Translations under genes and position numbers: made by a program | Part shown: positions 50,121 through 59,312 of the stretch, piece after piece | Position numbering within the stretch: position 1 is the first letter of the stretch | Layout: each line of letters opens with the position of its first letter | NCBI GenBank assembly: GCA_025462865.1 | Contig: JAOAPI010000148.1 | Location: 1 to 59,651 of the forward strand | Direction of reading: 5' to 3' | Origin: Candidatus Sulfotelmatobacter sp. | GTDB lineage: Bacteria > Acidobacteriota > Terriglobia > Terriglobales > Acidobacteriaceae | Length of the DNA: 59,651 nucleotides | The notes under the pieces: generated by a model | What the model was told of the DNA's origin: nothing | Seen by the model: only the letters and a program-made list of their open reading frames with translations | Database searches by the model: none

Positions 50121-50676
50121 CGTTTCTCCATTTCACAGCCCGGTTGCCAAGCACCCGAACCGGGTCAGACGGTTTCTCTTCCTCTCTCAAAGCGTTCCAT
50201 AGAGGTGTTCTTCAATGCCGCGGACGACTGACATGAATTGGGGGAATCTTCGTTTGTACCTTCAAAGCTCGCGACCGTTGCGAAAATTTGCGCATGAAAG
50301 TGAGGCGCAACTCCCTGACAGCATAAAAGACGTATGCAAGACGGAACATCCAACCGCTTGCCAGCTGTGTCATATTAGCGCTCGGGGGCACTCATTCTGC
50401 TCCCCTTCAGCATCAGCGTCAAGATGTAGGATTTTGCAACGCCAGATGACTGATTAGCCGGTCAGCCGCACTCGAACTTTGCTTCGGAATCGTTATGTTC
50501 ATGGCGCAGGTGCATGAGCTACCGCTGCCCGGCGAAGAATGCAGTTACGGCCGCCTTACGCAATCTTTTCCCGTAACGTAAAATCAACGACATCAACAGC
50601 TTGGTGGGTAACCAATCGATGGTGACCGACGTACTTTGCGGCAGCTATCGGCGCGGTCTAATGTCCTCAGATCAGC
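50121..50676. other. 556-nt region without a supported gene
   Basis: Short frames here lack ribosome-binding sites and family resemblance. Nothing else was recognised; it holds the upstream regions of the flanking divergent genes. Confidence 0.5.
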
Positions 50677-51153
50677 ATGAATCTGAAGCCCAAAGAACGC
50701 CGCTCGGAACCCCATAGGAAAGAACTAATCGCCACCGCAGGCGGTCATCGAAGTCAGATAGCAAAGCGCCGTAGCACTCGAATGGGCCTGAGTGCTTCCG
50801 TAGGGCTGTCGGGTGAAGATCGCCAAAAGTGTGCCTTTACGGTGCCCGCCAAAGCCACCAATCTGAATAAGCATGGAGCCGCCGTCCAACTGAATCGTGA
50901 GTTGCTCGTTGGCTCTACTGTGGTCGTGCGAAATAAGAGCGGCACTCAGCTCTCTGCTCGGGTCGTCGCGCAGTTGGCTGGCCTCCAGGGAGTCCCCACT
51001 TACGCGATCGAGTTTGCCGAACAGGACGACAGGGTAAAAACCTTTTGGGGAATCACCTTTCCATCCGTTGAAAACAGGGGAACTGCCGCCGCAGCAGCGG
51101 AGCAATCTGAAATCGTGCGCCACAGGCGTGGCCTTACGTCTCTGGAAGACTGA
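50677..51153 (+). CDS. PilZ-like domain protein
   Basis: 158 residues. KRRSTRMGLSASVGLSGED, NLNKHGAAVQLNRELLVGST and YAIEFAEQDDRVKTFWGITF fit a PilZ fold in outline, but the RxxxR motif is imperfect and the D/NxSxxG position reads NLNKHGA. c-di-GMP binding is therefore uncertain. It could be an effector of the GGDEF/HD-GYP protein at 25085 or have lost that link. Confidence 0.65.
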   Translation: MNLKPKERRSEPHRKELIATAGGHRSQIAKRRSTRMGLSASVGLSGEDRQKCAFTVPAKATNLNKHGAAVQLNRELLVGSTVVVRNKSGTQLSARVVAQLAGLQGVPTYAIEFAEQDDRVKTFWGITFPSVENRGTAAAAAEQSEIVRHRRGLTSLED

Positions 51154-51331
51154 CCCAACCTCAGCTCGTATCACTGCCTTCAAATTTCGACGTTTCAATT
51201 CTCCACACATCGCCAATATCCTACAAACCGAAAGTGGAGACGCACAGCTGTCGATAAATCACTAACAGCCTCATTGGCCGAGTGCTATCGCCTGACTACA
51301 TCAATTGAGGACATTGTGTATTCGTGTAGAG

Positions 51332-51505
51332 CTATTTTGATTCGTCCTTAACATTCTCTTCGTGAATGGTGATCTCGATCTTGGTTCGGTTAGCGGAATA
51401 CAAAATGCCCTCGATTTCTTCTCGGCTCATACCTATTCCCAAAGCCGCACGACAGCCAAGAAAAAAGGCAAGGAGCATTTGGCGCACGATGCGCTTGAGT
51501 GACAT
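51332..51505 (-). CDS. Small hypothetical protein (57 aa)
   Basis: MSLKRIVRQMLLAFFLGCRA opens a 57-residue frame with a hydrophobic N-terminal helix and a charged tail (NRTKIEITIHEENVKDESK). GGAG sits just upstream of ATG 51505. No family recognised. Confidence 0.5.
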   Translation of the reverse strand: MSLKRIVRQMLLAFFLGCRAALGIGMSREEIEGILYSANRTKIEITIHEENVKDESK

Positions 51506-51592
51506 CCATCTCCTAGCGGCCACGGGCGCATATCGCAAAAATCGGTTATGACCGATTGCGCACACGACAACGACAGGGTGTAATCAGGCTTT

Positions 51593-51853
51593 CTAGTGGG
51601 TCCAAACGCGCCGGAGGCGTTGGTGAACCGGAGGAGGACGCGGAGAGAAGATAGGCAGAACGGGGGATGGCTGCGTATCGTAGCATTCAACAATGTTCAC
51701 GATTAAAAGAGCGACAACCGTCGCGAGAAAGAACCATATCGGGCTAAGGAAGGCTATCAGTAGGCTGATGCCAACTTGCGTTAAGGCAGCGAACAAGACT
51801 GCTGCCAGACACAGACAAATAAGCGCCCGACATGTGCGGGAAACATCTTTCAT
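51593..51853 (-). CDS. Small membrane protein (86 aa)
   Basis: Two adjacent hydrophobic segments (ALICLCLAAVLFAALTQVGI and FFLATVVALLIVNIV) followed by a Pro/Arg-rich tail (PRPPPVHQRLRRV). Start ATG 51853 with a weak ribosome-binding site. No family recognised. Confidence 0.5.
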   Translation of the reverse strand: MKDVSRTCRALICLCLAAVLFAALTQVGISLLIAFLSPIWFFLATVVALLIVNIVECYDTQPSPVLPIFSPRPPPVHQRLRRVWTH

Positions 51854-52089
51854 TCTCACTCAATCATAACGCCGATATACTTCCATTCAAAGTACCGCTA
51901 GCGGTATTGCCGTTCGCTTTTTAGAGCTGATTGCTAACAGATCGCCATACACTCTTTAACGGGGTTTGAGTAGTATCGCCTGATTGCAATCGTTAAGGAA
52001 TAGACCCAATCGTAGAGCGGTGAACAGGAGTATCGCATTCCGAAAGGGCCGGTAAATCGTAAGATACCATTGCAAGCGGCTCAACGCTT

Positions 52090-52479
52090 ATGACACGAGC
52101 AACGACGCAGGCCATTTCACCGTTCTTCATCGTCAGCAACGTCGATCAAACCATCGCTTTCTACCGCGACAAGTTTGGCTTCGAGACAAGATTCCAGCAG
52201 CCGGACCGAAACCCTTTTTCCGCCATCATCGGCCGCGACGGGGCCCAGATCTTCATTAAGTCCGAAAAAGACGTGGCGCCGCTGCCGAACTCCAAGCGTC
52301 ATCGCCACATGCGGTGGGATGCCTTCGTCTATGCACCAGACCCGGATGCGCTCGCCCGCGAATTTGCCGATCACGGAGCCGCCTTCAGCATGCCGCTGCA
52401 GGACACTCATGATGGCCTTCGCGGATTCGAGATTTGCGACCCTGACGGCTACGTCCTGTTCTTCGGTCGACCAAGATAG
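52090..52479 (+). CDS. VOC superfamily (glyoxalase/bleomycin-resistance-like) protein
   Basis: 129 residues. SPFFIVSNVDQTIAFYRDKF opens a single VOC module and GFEICDPDGYVLFFGRP ends it, with an F/E metal-type pattern. Members include glyoxalase I-like enzymes and binding proteins. Function unknown. Confidence 0.88.
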   Translation: MTRATTQAISPFFIVSNVDQTIAFYRDKFGFETRFQQPDRNPFSAIIGRDGAQIFIKSEKDVAPLPNSKRHRHMRWDAFVYAPDPDALAREFADHGAAFSMPLQDTHDGLRGFEICDPDGYVLFFGRPR

Positions 52480-52629
52480 AAGGCAGCGTAGCGATTCGCG
52501 GTTCAAGGAGTGCCATCGCCTGCAATTTCGCCATTGCACTGCATGCTATAAGAATGGGGCGCCTCCGGGAGGACCGGAGGCTGCCCCCTTCGCTGACAAA
52601 CTGCTCGGCTTTGAAGGGATTACTTCTTG

Positions 52630-52962
52630 CTAGTGGTCGCGGTGCTCGTCGTCCCTAAGCCTTTTAACTTTGTTCACTTCCAGTGAGCGATCGTCTTCGT
52701 GCAACCGCGCGCTGATCTGAACATGATGCCCTTCATGCTCTCGTATCCCTTCCATGTTTTGCACACGGTAGCGTGTTTTGTCCCGGTCATCTTCCACCAC
52801 GTAATTGTCGCCATCTCGTCGAACGTAGCCTCTCACAGTCGTCTTTCTGACTCGGTGGGACATTGCCTGTTGATCGTGCCGATCCTGGTGCTCATCCTGA
52901 GCAACGGCCCCTGCTGTGCAAATCGCTGCAAGAATAATGGTCGCAAAAATCGCATTCTTCAT
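52630..52962 (-). CDS. Exported small hydrophilic protein
   Basis: 110 residues from ATG 52962, with AGGAGG upstream. The signal peptide (NAIFATIILAAICTAGAVAQ) is followed by a short, very charged His/Asp/Arg-rich domain (RGYVRRDGDNYVVEDDRDKT; VQISARLHEDDRSLEV) resembling an OB- or SH3-like strand pattern. No family recognised. Confidence 0.75.
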   Translation of the reverse strand: MKNAIFATIILAAICTAGAVAQDEHQDRHDQQAMSHRVRKTTVRGYVRRDGDNYVVEDDRDKTRYRVQNMEGIREHEGHHVQISARLHEDDRSLEVNKVKRLRDDEHRDH

Positions 52963-53275
52963 GTTTCCTCCTCTAAGGGATGTGTTGTGTGGGCAGATAA
53001 TTACCGCTTCTATGATGCATTGTGCGGTCTCGGCGAACTGTCCAAAATTACACAAAGTGAAATTCCCGCCGGGTACAATCCCGGTTTCGTGAGCAGCGCC
53101 AAGGACTTTATAATGAAGAGAAAGATCGAGCTTTCCCAATGAGGTGGACACTACGGGAACAGCGTGCAGAATTTCCCCCGGCGCCTGTTATACGCCTCGC
53201 CTGAATTGACGCAATCGAACTCCGGCCCCTAGAATCGATAGGAAAGAGATTTTCCTCACAACCGTCTCAGAACCC

Positions 53276-53698
53276 ATGCCTCTTTACGAATATCAGTGCG
53301 AAAAATGCGGTCACCGCTTCGAGAAGATTCAGAAGTTTTCCGACAAAATGGTCAAGAAATGCCCGGAGTGTGGAGGTCGCGTCGAGCAGATGATTTCCGC
53401 GCCCGCCGTGCAATTCAAGGGATCTGGCTGGTACGTCACGGATTATGCCAAGAAGTCCCACGCGCCTTCTTCCGACGGCGGCCACGATTCGAAAGACTCC
53501 AAGAAAGACGAGAAGTCGAAGTCGGATGGCGGCTCTTCCAAGGACACTTCCGGCAGTGACAGTTCATCCACCGCGAGTTCTTCGAAAGAGGGTTCCAGCA
53601 AAGACAGGTCGTCGAAAGAAAGCTCGTCGAAGGAAAGCTCGTCGAAAGAGTCGACTACCAGAGTCAGCTCGTCTCGCAAACCCGACAAGCGCAAGTAG
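53276..53698 (+). CDS. FmdB-family zinc ribbon with a long Ser/Lys tail
   Basis: 140 residues. The N-terminal MPLYEYQCEKCGHRFEKIQK and KKCPECGG hold the FmdB zinc site (C8/C11, C29/C32). From about residue 65 the protein is low complexity, with tandem SSKES units (encoded by near-identical 15-nt repeats around 53608-53650). The tail is unusual; FmdB proteins generally end soon after the ribbon and a short linker. Confidence 0.88.
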   Translation: MPLYEYQCEKCGHRFEKIQKFSDKMVKKCPECGGRVEQMISAPAVQFKGSGWYVTDYAKKSHAPSSDGGHDSKDSKKDEKSKSDGGSSKDTSGSDSSSTASSSKEGSSKDRSSKESSSKESSSKESTTRVSSSRKPDKRK

Positions 53699-53722
53699 AC
53701 CCAGCTTCAACTCCTGCACAAC

Positions 53723-55951
53723 CTACTTCAGCTCCTGCACAAAATGATCGTCAATCATGTGGAACAGGTGTGTGCGGGAATCGGTGCCGGAGATGCTGTG
53801 AGTTTTGTTGGGATAGATCATCAGCCGGAATTGCTTGCCCGCCTTGATCAACGCATCGATCATCTGCACGCTGTTCTGAAAGTGAACGTTGTCGTCGCCC
53901 GTGCCGTGCGCCATCATGAGCGCTCCGTGGAGTTTGGCGGCGTCGGCAGTAACGTTTGATTCGGCATAACCCTTGGGATCGTCCTTCAGTTGACCCATGT
54001 AACGTTCCGTGTAGATGGTGTCGTAATTGATCTGGTCGGTTACAGGCGCAACCGCAACACCAGCACGAAAGCGCTCCGAGTGCGTCATGGCATAAAGCGT
54101 CATTGATCCTCCATTCGACCAGCCCCACATGGCCATGCGGTCTTTATCGAGTTGCGGGTACTGTGCGAAAAGCTGATCCAGAGAATCCAGCTGATCTTTC
54201 AACTCGATCGCTCCGAACTCGTGACGAATCGAGGCTTGGAATTTTCGGTCGCGTCCCGGTGTCCCCCGATTGTCAACAGCAAAGATCGCAAAACCCTGCC
54301 GGGACAAAATCTCGTCAAATGGATTCATGGGTTCTTTCAGAACCATCTGCGCCGCGGGTCCACCGTAGATATTCACGATCAGCGGAATCTTTCCCGACGC
54401 CGGCGCTCCCGGCGGAAGCAACAAGCGCCCGTAAAGGGTAGTTCCGTCTTCGGCTCTGAGCTCCAGATACTTCGGAGCCCGAATACCATACTCTTTGATC
54501 TCATCGCGGGCCTGCCAAACCGGAGCACAGGCTCCGCCCGCCGCACATAGCGACATTCTCGGCACCGTCGAAGGTCCCATGAAAGTCTGCTCGAAATGCT
54601 TCGCGTCGTCAGAGAACTTGGCGTAGTAGAGTCCCTCATCCGGAGTAAGTTGCTGCAGCCCAGTTCCATCCAGCTTGATCGAAAAAATATGCCGCTGCCT
54701 CGCATCGTCTTTGTTGGAAGAGAAAAACACTGTATTCAAACCCTCATCCACCCCATCAACTCCTGTCATCTCGTAATCGCCCCGCGTGAGTTGGCGTTCC
54801 AGCTTCGCTTCGGCGGCCAACGGATTTTGCTTATCAAAACTGTAGACATACAGGTGCGTATGTCCGTCGCGCCAACTCGACCATAGAAAACGATCCCCAG
54901 ACTTCAATATTTTGAAGTCATCATTCACATTCACCCAGGCGCCAGGAGCGGTCTCGCTTAAGACCTTGGTCGACTTCCCCGACTTTGCGTCGACGAAATA
55001 CAAGTCCATTTTGTCCTGATCGCGGTTAAGAACCTCTGCCCATACGATTCCATCGCGGACCCAGCCAAAACGTGGGATGTAACTTTCCTCTTCATCCGGA
55101 AGAGAAATCCAGCGAACCTTCCCTCCGCCTGCATTCGCCACGCCCAGCTTCACCACGGGATTCGCATCGCCTACCTTTGGATATTTTTCGTTATCCACCG
55201 TCGGATGCGTAGGGATCCAGTTGGTGATGGGATAAGTTGGAACCTTAGTCTCGTCCATGTGCAGGAATGCAATCTGCCTGCCGTCAGGCGACCAGAAATA
55301 ATTGCTGCGCACTGCCAACTCTTCGGCATACACCCAGTCGATATCGCCGTTGAAAAGGTCGTCCGCCGTATCTTTAGTGAGCTGCTTTTCACCTTTGCCG
55401 CTCACCGGCCGTACGTACAGATTGTGTTTGCGCACGTAAGAAACCTGGCTGCCATCGGGCGAGAATTTCGGATCGCCGCTGGGGTCAGACGCCGAAGTGA
55501 ACTGCACCGCCGTGCCGGTCGCTAAATCGAAAAGCCAGAGCTGTCCCTGCGAATCGAAAATTAAGTGTTTCGAATCCGGAGACCACCGGTAAGCTGCGAC
55601 GTGGTATCGCGTGAGGCGCTCTTTTTCCCGCTCATTTTTTGTCTTACTGTAATCGGGCGCGAGCGAGGCCAGCTTACCCGCGCTCACCAACACCTTCTTC
55701 TCGCCCGTCGCCGCGTCCACGTACCACAACTCACCATGCTCTCCTTCATCATCCCGTTGCACAAATGAAAGCTTGGTTCCGTCGGGACTCCACTCCGTAT
55801 TTTCTGGACCGCGTCCGCCGAGCCCGCCAGGCGCAAAGATTGCCTCAATGGTGAGGGGCTTAACCGTGGACGACGATTGCCCGAAAACGGGCGCGGGGAG
55901 CAGGCAGCCAGCAAGAACAATCGCAAATGGCATGAAGATAGCTTTTTTCAA
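53723..55951 (-). CDS. Secreted S9 prolyl oligopeptidase-family peptidase (DPP IV-like)
   Basis: 742 residues with a signal peptide (FMPFAIVLAGCLLPAPVFGQ). The N-terminal beta-propeller (TEWSPDGTKLSFVQRDD.., FWSPDGRQIAFLHMDE) leads to an alpha/beta-hydrolase domain with nucleophile GWSNGG and a late PNKTHSISG holding the catalytic His. Removes dipeptides from peptide N termini in related enzymes. With the three amidohydrolases it points to peptide feeding. Confidence 0.94.
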   Translation of the reverse strand: MKKAIFMPFAIVLAGCLLPAPVFGQSSSTVKPLTIEAIFAPGGLGGRGPENTEWSPDGTKLSFVQRDDEGEHGELWYVDAATGEKKVLVSAGKLASLAPDYSKTKNEREKERLTRYHVAAYRWSPDSKHLIFDSQGQLWLFDLATGTAVQFTSASDPSGDPKFSPDGSQVSYVRKHNLYVRPVSGKGEKQLTKDTADDLFNGDIDWVYAEELAVRSNYFWSPDGRQIAFLHMDETKVPTYPITNWIPTHPTVDNEKYPKVGDANPVVKLGVANAGGGKVRWISLPDEEESYIPRFGWVRDGIVWAEVLNRDQDKMDLYFVDAKSGKSTKVLSETAPGAWVNVNDDFKILKSGDRFLWSSWRDGHTHLYVYSFDKQNPLAAEAKLERQLTRGDYEMTGVDGVDEGLNTVFFSSNKDDARQRHIFSIKLDGTGLQQLTPDEGLYYAKFSDDAKHFEQTFMGPSTVPRMSLCAAGGACAPVWQARDEIKEYGIRAPKYLELRAEDGTTLYGRLLLPPGAPASGKIPLIVNIYGGPAAQMVLKEPMNPFDEILSRQGFAIFAVDNRGTPGRDRKFQASIRHEFGAIELKDQLDSLDQLFAQYPQLDKDRMAMWGWSNGGSMTLYAMTHSERFRAGVAVAPVTDQINYDTIYTERYMGQLKDDPKGYAESNVTADAAKLHGALMMAHGTGDDNVHFQNSVQMIDALIKAGKQFRLMIYPNKTHSISGTDSRTHLFHMIDDHFVQELK

Positions 55952-56104
55952 GACGAAACTCCAGGAACAAGAAATGAAGGAAAAACCACGGTGCGCGAAC
56001 GAAAGAGTTTACACCCGCCAAGACATTTTGTGCCGCCAGTTTGGCCCGCTCGCGCGGGAACACCGCGTTTTCTCGTGGTAGAATCAAGTCTGAGCTGTCC
56101 CGGG

Positions 56105-57235
56105 ATGCTTCCAGAAATAGACAACCTGCTGCACCTGCAAGAAGCGGACAAGGAAATTCGCCGCCTGCAGGACGAAATCGCCGAACTTCCCAAACGCGTC
56201 GCCGCCATTGAACACAAGCTGGCAAATACCAAGGCGCAACTTGAAAAAGCTCAGGCCGCCGTCAAGGCCGACGAAGCAACCCGCCGCAAGCACGAAACTG
56301 CAATCACCGATCTCCGCGGCAAAATTTCCAAATACCGCGACCAATCTCTCGACGTAAAAACCAACGATCAGTACAAGGCGCTGTTGCACGAGATTCAGTT
56401 CGCTGAAAAAGAGATTGCCGCCACTGAGGACAAAATTCTTGAGCTCATGCTCAATGCCGATGCCCGCGACAAAGAAGTAAAAGCCGCTCAGGCGGAGCTC
56501 AAAGCAGAGGCTGCCGAAATTGAAAAAGAGAAAGCCGATGCTCGCGAACGTACGGCCGAGGACGAAAAACAACTTGCGGTTTGGCGCAGTAAACGCGACC
56601 AGATGCGCGCCGGCGTAAACGAAGACCTTCTTCGGCACTACGAGCGAGTCTCCAAATTTCGCGGCAGCGGCATCTCCGAAGTTCGCGACCACAAATGCAT
56701 GGCCTGCCAGGTCATGTTGCGGCCGCAGATCTACAATGACGTGCGCACTGGGCAGCAGACTGTGGTCTGCGACTCCTGCCAGCGCATCCTCTACTTCAAT
56801 CCCGCCAACGAAATGCAAGCGCTTGAGCCCGAACACAAACGTTCACGGCGTCATCATCCAAAAATTGATGCTCCCCAAGCGTGGTATTACCGGCAGGAAT
56901 TCGCCGACGCCGGCGAGGTTTTCCTCTGCTTCAACAATGCCGCAGGCCAGGCCACTCGCCGTGTTTTCGAAATGCATACCGGGCGTCTCGTGGGCGACAT
57001 TCTTATTCGCGAAGGCGATTTCCGTCATGCGTTTCCAGAAGACATCACCGGCACCATCCGACTGAATGGAAGCTGGACCGAGCATGATATGGAAAACTGG
57101 GGCACCGAGATGCCCATGACCGCACTTGATTCTCTGCATTCTGATCTCGAGGCCGCGCAGTACGAGATGAAATCGCGAACCTCCGCTAAGTCTGAGACGC
57201 CCGCCGCCGTTCCCACCGAGCAAGCAGCGAGCTAG
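56105..57235 (+). CDS. Coiled-coil C4 zinc-ribbon protein with extra C-terminal domain
   Basis: About 376 residues from ATG 56105. Residues about 1-195 form a long antiparallel coiled coil (LQEADKEIRRLQDEIAELPK..). Then a zinc ribbon DHKCMACQVMLRP...CDSCQRILYF, as in small coiled-coil zinc-ribbon proteins thought to bind nucleic acid. A further domain of about 100 residues (WYYRQEFADAGEVFLCFNNA; ..GRLVGDILIREGDFRHAFP) follows and is not part of the usual family. Function unknown. Confidence 0.88.
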   Translation: MLPEIDNLLHLQEADKEIRRLQDEIAELPKRVAAIEHKLANTKAQLEKAQAAVKADEATRRKHETAITDLRGKISKYRDQSLDVKTNDQYKALLHEIQFAEKEIAATEDKILELMLNADARDKEVKAAQAELKAEAAEIEKEKADARERTAEDEKQLAVWRSKRDQMRAGVNEDLLRHYERVSKFRGSGISEVRDHKCMACQVMLRPQIYNDVRTGQQTVVCDSCQRILYFNPANEMQALEPEHKRSRRHHPKIDAPQAWYYRQEFADAGEVFLCFNNAAGQATRRVFEMHTGRLVGDILIREGDFRHAFPEDITGTIRLNGSWTEHDMENWGTEMPMTALDSLHSDLEAAQYEMKSRTSAKSETPAAVPTEQAAS

Positions 57236-57257
57236 CTGCCGCGTTTAAGATTGCTGC

Positions 57258-58448
57258 ATGTCCAAGATGAACAAAGCCCCAGAAATTTCTACGGTCAAGG
57301 TTTCTCCGCGCGGAGCGGCCCGGCTGAAGGATGGCCACGTCTGGGTATATCGCTCAGATATTGTTTCAGCCGACGGCGTTCCTCCCGGCTCGCTGGTCTC
57401 GGTTACCGATCATCGCGGCCAAATCCTGGGCACTGCGCTCTACTCCAGTTCCTCACAAATCGCTATCCGCCTTATCTCGCGCGAGCCTGTTCACGATTTT
57501 CCCGCGTTCCTTCGCCAGCGCATCAACGACGCTATCGCCTATCGCGAGCCTTTCATCCAAGACACCAATGCCTACCGTGTAATTTTTAGCGAAGCAGACT
57601 TCCTGCCCGGCCTGATCGTTGACCGCTACAACGACATTCTCTCGATGCAGATCCTCACCCAGGCTATGGATGCGGAGAGCGTGCGAGAGACCCTGCTAAC
57701 AGAACTCGCCGAGAAGCTTCACCCGGACTCCGTTGTCGAGCGCGTCGACCCTCGTGTCCGCCAACTCGAAGAGTTGCCACCCCGGGCATCCGGGCTTCTT
57801 CAAGGAGAAAAGACCTCGACTATCTTCTCCATGAACGGCGTCCAATTTAACTTCGACGCGCTCCAGGGCCAGAAAACCGGAGCATTTCTCGATCAGCGCG
57901 AGAATTACGCCGCCGCCGCCCAATATGCTCACGGAGAAGCCCTCGATGTCTTCTGCTATCACGGAGGCTTCGCCCTTCATCTCGCCCCGCGCTGCTCGCA
58001 TGTGACCGGCGTCGACAGCTCCCGCCCAGCGCTCGAAGTTGCCGACCAGAACGCCAGCCTCAACCACCGCGACATCGAGTGGATTGAAGCCAGCGCCTTC
58101 GATCTTCTCAAGGATTACGCCCACTCGGGCCAGCAGTACGACACGATCGTTCTCGACCCCCCCGCCTTCGCCAAGACCAAGCGGGACCTCGACGCCGCCA
58201 TGCGCGGCTACAAAGAACTCAATCTCCGTGCCCTCAAAATGCTGCGCCCGGGAGGGGTTCTTGTCACCTGTTCATGCTCCTACCATGTAAGCCAGAATGA
58301 CTTCCTGGAAATGCTCGCCGACGCGGCCAAGGATGCGCACCGCTCGCTGCGCCTGACGGAGGTTCGCGGAGCCGCGAGAGACCACCCACTATTGCTGAAT
58401 CTCCCCGAATCTGGCTATCTAAAATGCGTTATTGCGACCGTAACATAA
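57258..58448 (+). CDS. RlmI-type 23S rRNA cytosine methyltransferase
   Basis: 396 residues. An N-terminal PUA domain (GAARLKDGHVWVYRSDI), the ALQGQKTGAFLDQRENYAAA region and the SAM-binding ALDVFCYHGGFALHLA lead to catalytic LDPPAFAKTKRD and CSCSYHVSQ. Close to RlmI, which makes m5C1962 in 23S rRNA; exact specificity is not proven. It is 23 nt after the coiled-coil gene and likely in the same unit. Confidence 0.92.
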   Translation: MSKMNKAPEISTVKVSPRGAARLKDGHVWVYRSDIVSADGVPPGSLVSVTDHRGQILGTALYSSSSQIAIRLISREPVHDFPAFLRQRINDAIAYREPFIQDTNAYRVIFSEADFLPGLIVDRYNDILSMQILTQAMDAESVRETLLTELAEKLHPDSVVERVDPRVRQLEELPPRASGLLQGEKTSTIFSMNGVQFNFDALQGQKTGAFLDQRENYAAAAQYAHGEALDVFCYHGGFALHLAPRCSHVTGVDSSRPALEVADQNASLNHRDIEWIEASAFDLLKDYAHSGQQYDTIVLDPPAFAKTKRDLDAAMRGYKELNLRALKMLRPGGVLVTCSCSYHVSQNDFLEMLADAAKDAHRSLRLTEVRGAARDHPLLLNLPESGYLKCVIATVT

Positions 58449-58454
58449 TGAAAA

Positions 58455-58474
58455 CAATACATATTTATGTATTG
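58455..58474. promoter_or_regulatory. 20-nt palindrome overlapping the hsp20 promoter
   Basis: CAATACATATTTATGTATTG is a perfect 9-bp-arm palindrome with a 2-nt centre; it overlaps the first three bases of the TTGACA -35 box. Candidate repressor operator; differs from CIRCE and HAIR elements. Confidence 0.5.
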
Positions 58475-58500
58475 ACAATAACTCACTCATATTTTATGCT
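58472..58500 (+). promoter_or_regulatory. Candidate hsp20 promoter
   Basis: TTGACA (58472-58477), a 17-nt spacer and TATGCT (58495-58500); 112 nt of leader before the hsp20 ATG. No clear sigma-32-type element. Confidence 0.5.
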
Positions 58501-58611
58501 TCTTTCATAATAACTAGGGCATCGAATGGTAGTGAATGAGGGTCCAAAAGTCTCACTCTGGACTTCTCACCAGATTCAAGCCCCAAACATTTCTGAAGGA
58601 GGATTTTAGTC

Positions 58612-59103
58612 ATGACCGTACTTACCCGTTTTGAACCCTTCCGTGAGTTTTCTACCCTGCAGGACCGCATGAACCGCTTATTCCGCGAGACTTATAACGA
58701 GGGTGGCCAGGATCAGTCCCTGACTACATCCAGCTTCGCCCCCGCGGTGGACGTCTACGAAGACGAGCACAACGTCGTCTTGAAGATCGAAGTCCCGGGG
58801 ATCGATGAGAAGGATATCGATGTCCGCGTCGAGAACAACACACTCACCGTTCACGGCGAGCGCAAGATTGAGAAGGAAGAGAAGGAAGAGAACTATCGCC
58901 GCGTGGAACGCCAGTACGGCAGCTTCACCCGGACCTTCACTCTGCCTCCCACCGTGGATACCGAAAAGGTGTTGGCGAACTACGACAAAGGCGTTCTGAA
59001 AATCTCTCTGCCCAAGAAAGCCGAAGCCAAGCCGAAGCAGATCAAGGTCAATGTAGGCGGCGAGAAGACTCTCGAAGCCAAGGCCCCGAGCAAAGCCGCA
59101 TAA
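58612..59103 (+). CDS. Small heat-shock protein Hsp20
   Basis: 163-residue alpha-crystallin-domain chaperone. FAPAVDVYEDEHNVVLKIEV begins the domain; ENNTLTVHGERK and FTLPPTVDTEKVLANYDKGV complete it; the C terminus is Lys-rich. A strong GAAGGAGGA precedes the ATG. It is followed by clpB, consistent with a heat-shock pair. Confidence 0.95.
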   Translation: MTVLTRFEPFREFSTLQDRMNRLFRETYNEGGQDQSLTTSSFAPAVDVYEDEHNVVLKIEVPGIDEKDIDVRVENNTLTVHGERKIEKEEKEENYRRVERQYGSFTRTFTLPPTVDTEKVLANYDKGVLKISLPKKAEAKPKQIKVNVGGEKTLEAKAPSKAA

Positions 59104-59121
59104 GTTCGGATGCCTGTGTGG

Positions 59122-59142
59122 GACCGGGTCTCTGACCCGGTC
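59122..59142. repeat. Palindrome GACCGGGTC-TCT-GACCCGGTC
   Basis: Perfect 9-bp arms with a 3-nt loop between hsp20 and its terminator. It belongs to the GC palindrome group seen elsewhere in the window. Confidence 0.55.
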
Positions 59143-59167
59143 GTCGCGCAAAACTCGACTCGATTTC

Positions 59168-59208
59168 GACGGGAGGCGGCAAAAAGTCGCTGCCTCCCGT
59201 CCTCGTTT
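59168..59208 (+). terminator. Terminator-like hairpin after hsp20
   Basis: GACGGGAGGC (59168-59177) pairs with GCCTCCCGTC (59192-59201), followed by CTCGTTTTG. The T-run is short, so some readthrough into clpB is possible. Confidence 0.6.
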
Positions 59209-59279
59209 TGCACTCTAAGTATTGTGCGATTCGGTAACTTGAAAGTTTGGCTTAACCCGTAACTCCGCGGTTTCAACTT

Positions 59280-59300
59280 GCCCAATTACACAATTACTGA
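59280..59300. repeat. AATTAC repeat before clpB
   Basis: CCCAATTACACAATTACTGA, the same AT-rich family as 7045-7147 and 7591-7629. It ends just before the clpB ribosome-binding site. Confidence 0.55.
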
Positions 59301-59312
59301 ATGGAGTTTCCC

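Noticed and set aside
50165..50353. 62-codon frame in the 50.1-50.7 kb gap
   Set aside because: No ribosome-binding site, no family match and unremarkable composition.
58501..58611. Possible ROSE-type RNA thermometer in the hsp20 leader
   Set aside because: No stretch complementary to the GAAGGAGGA ribosome-binding site was found in the leader.
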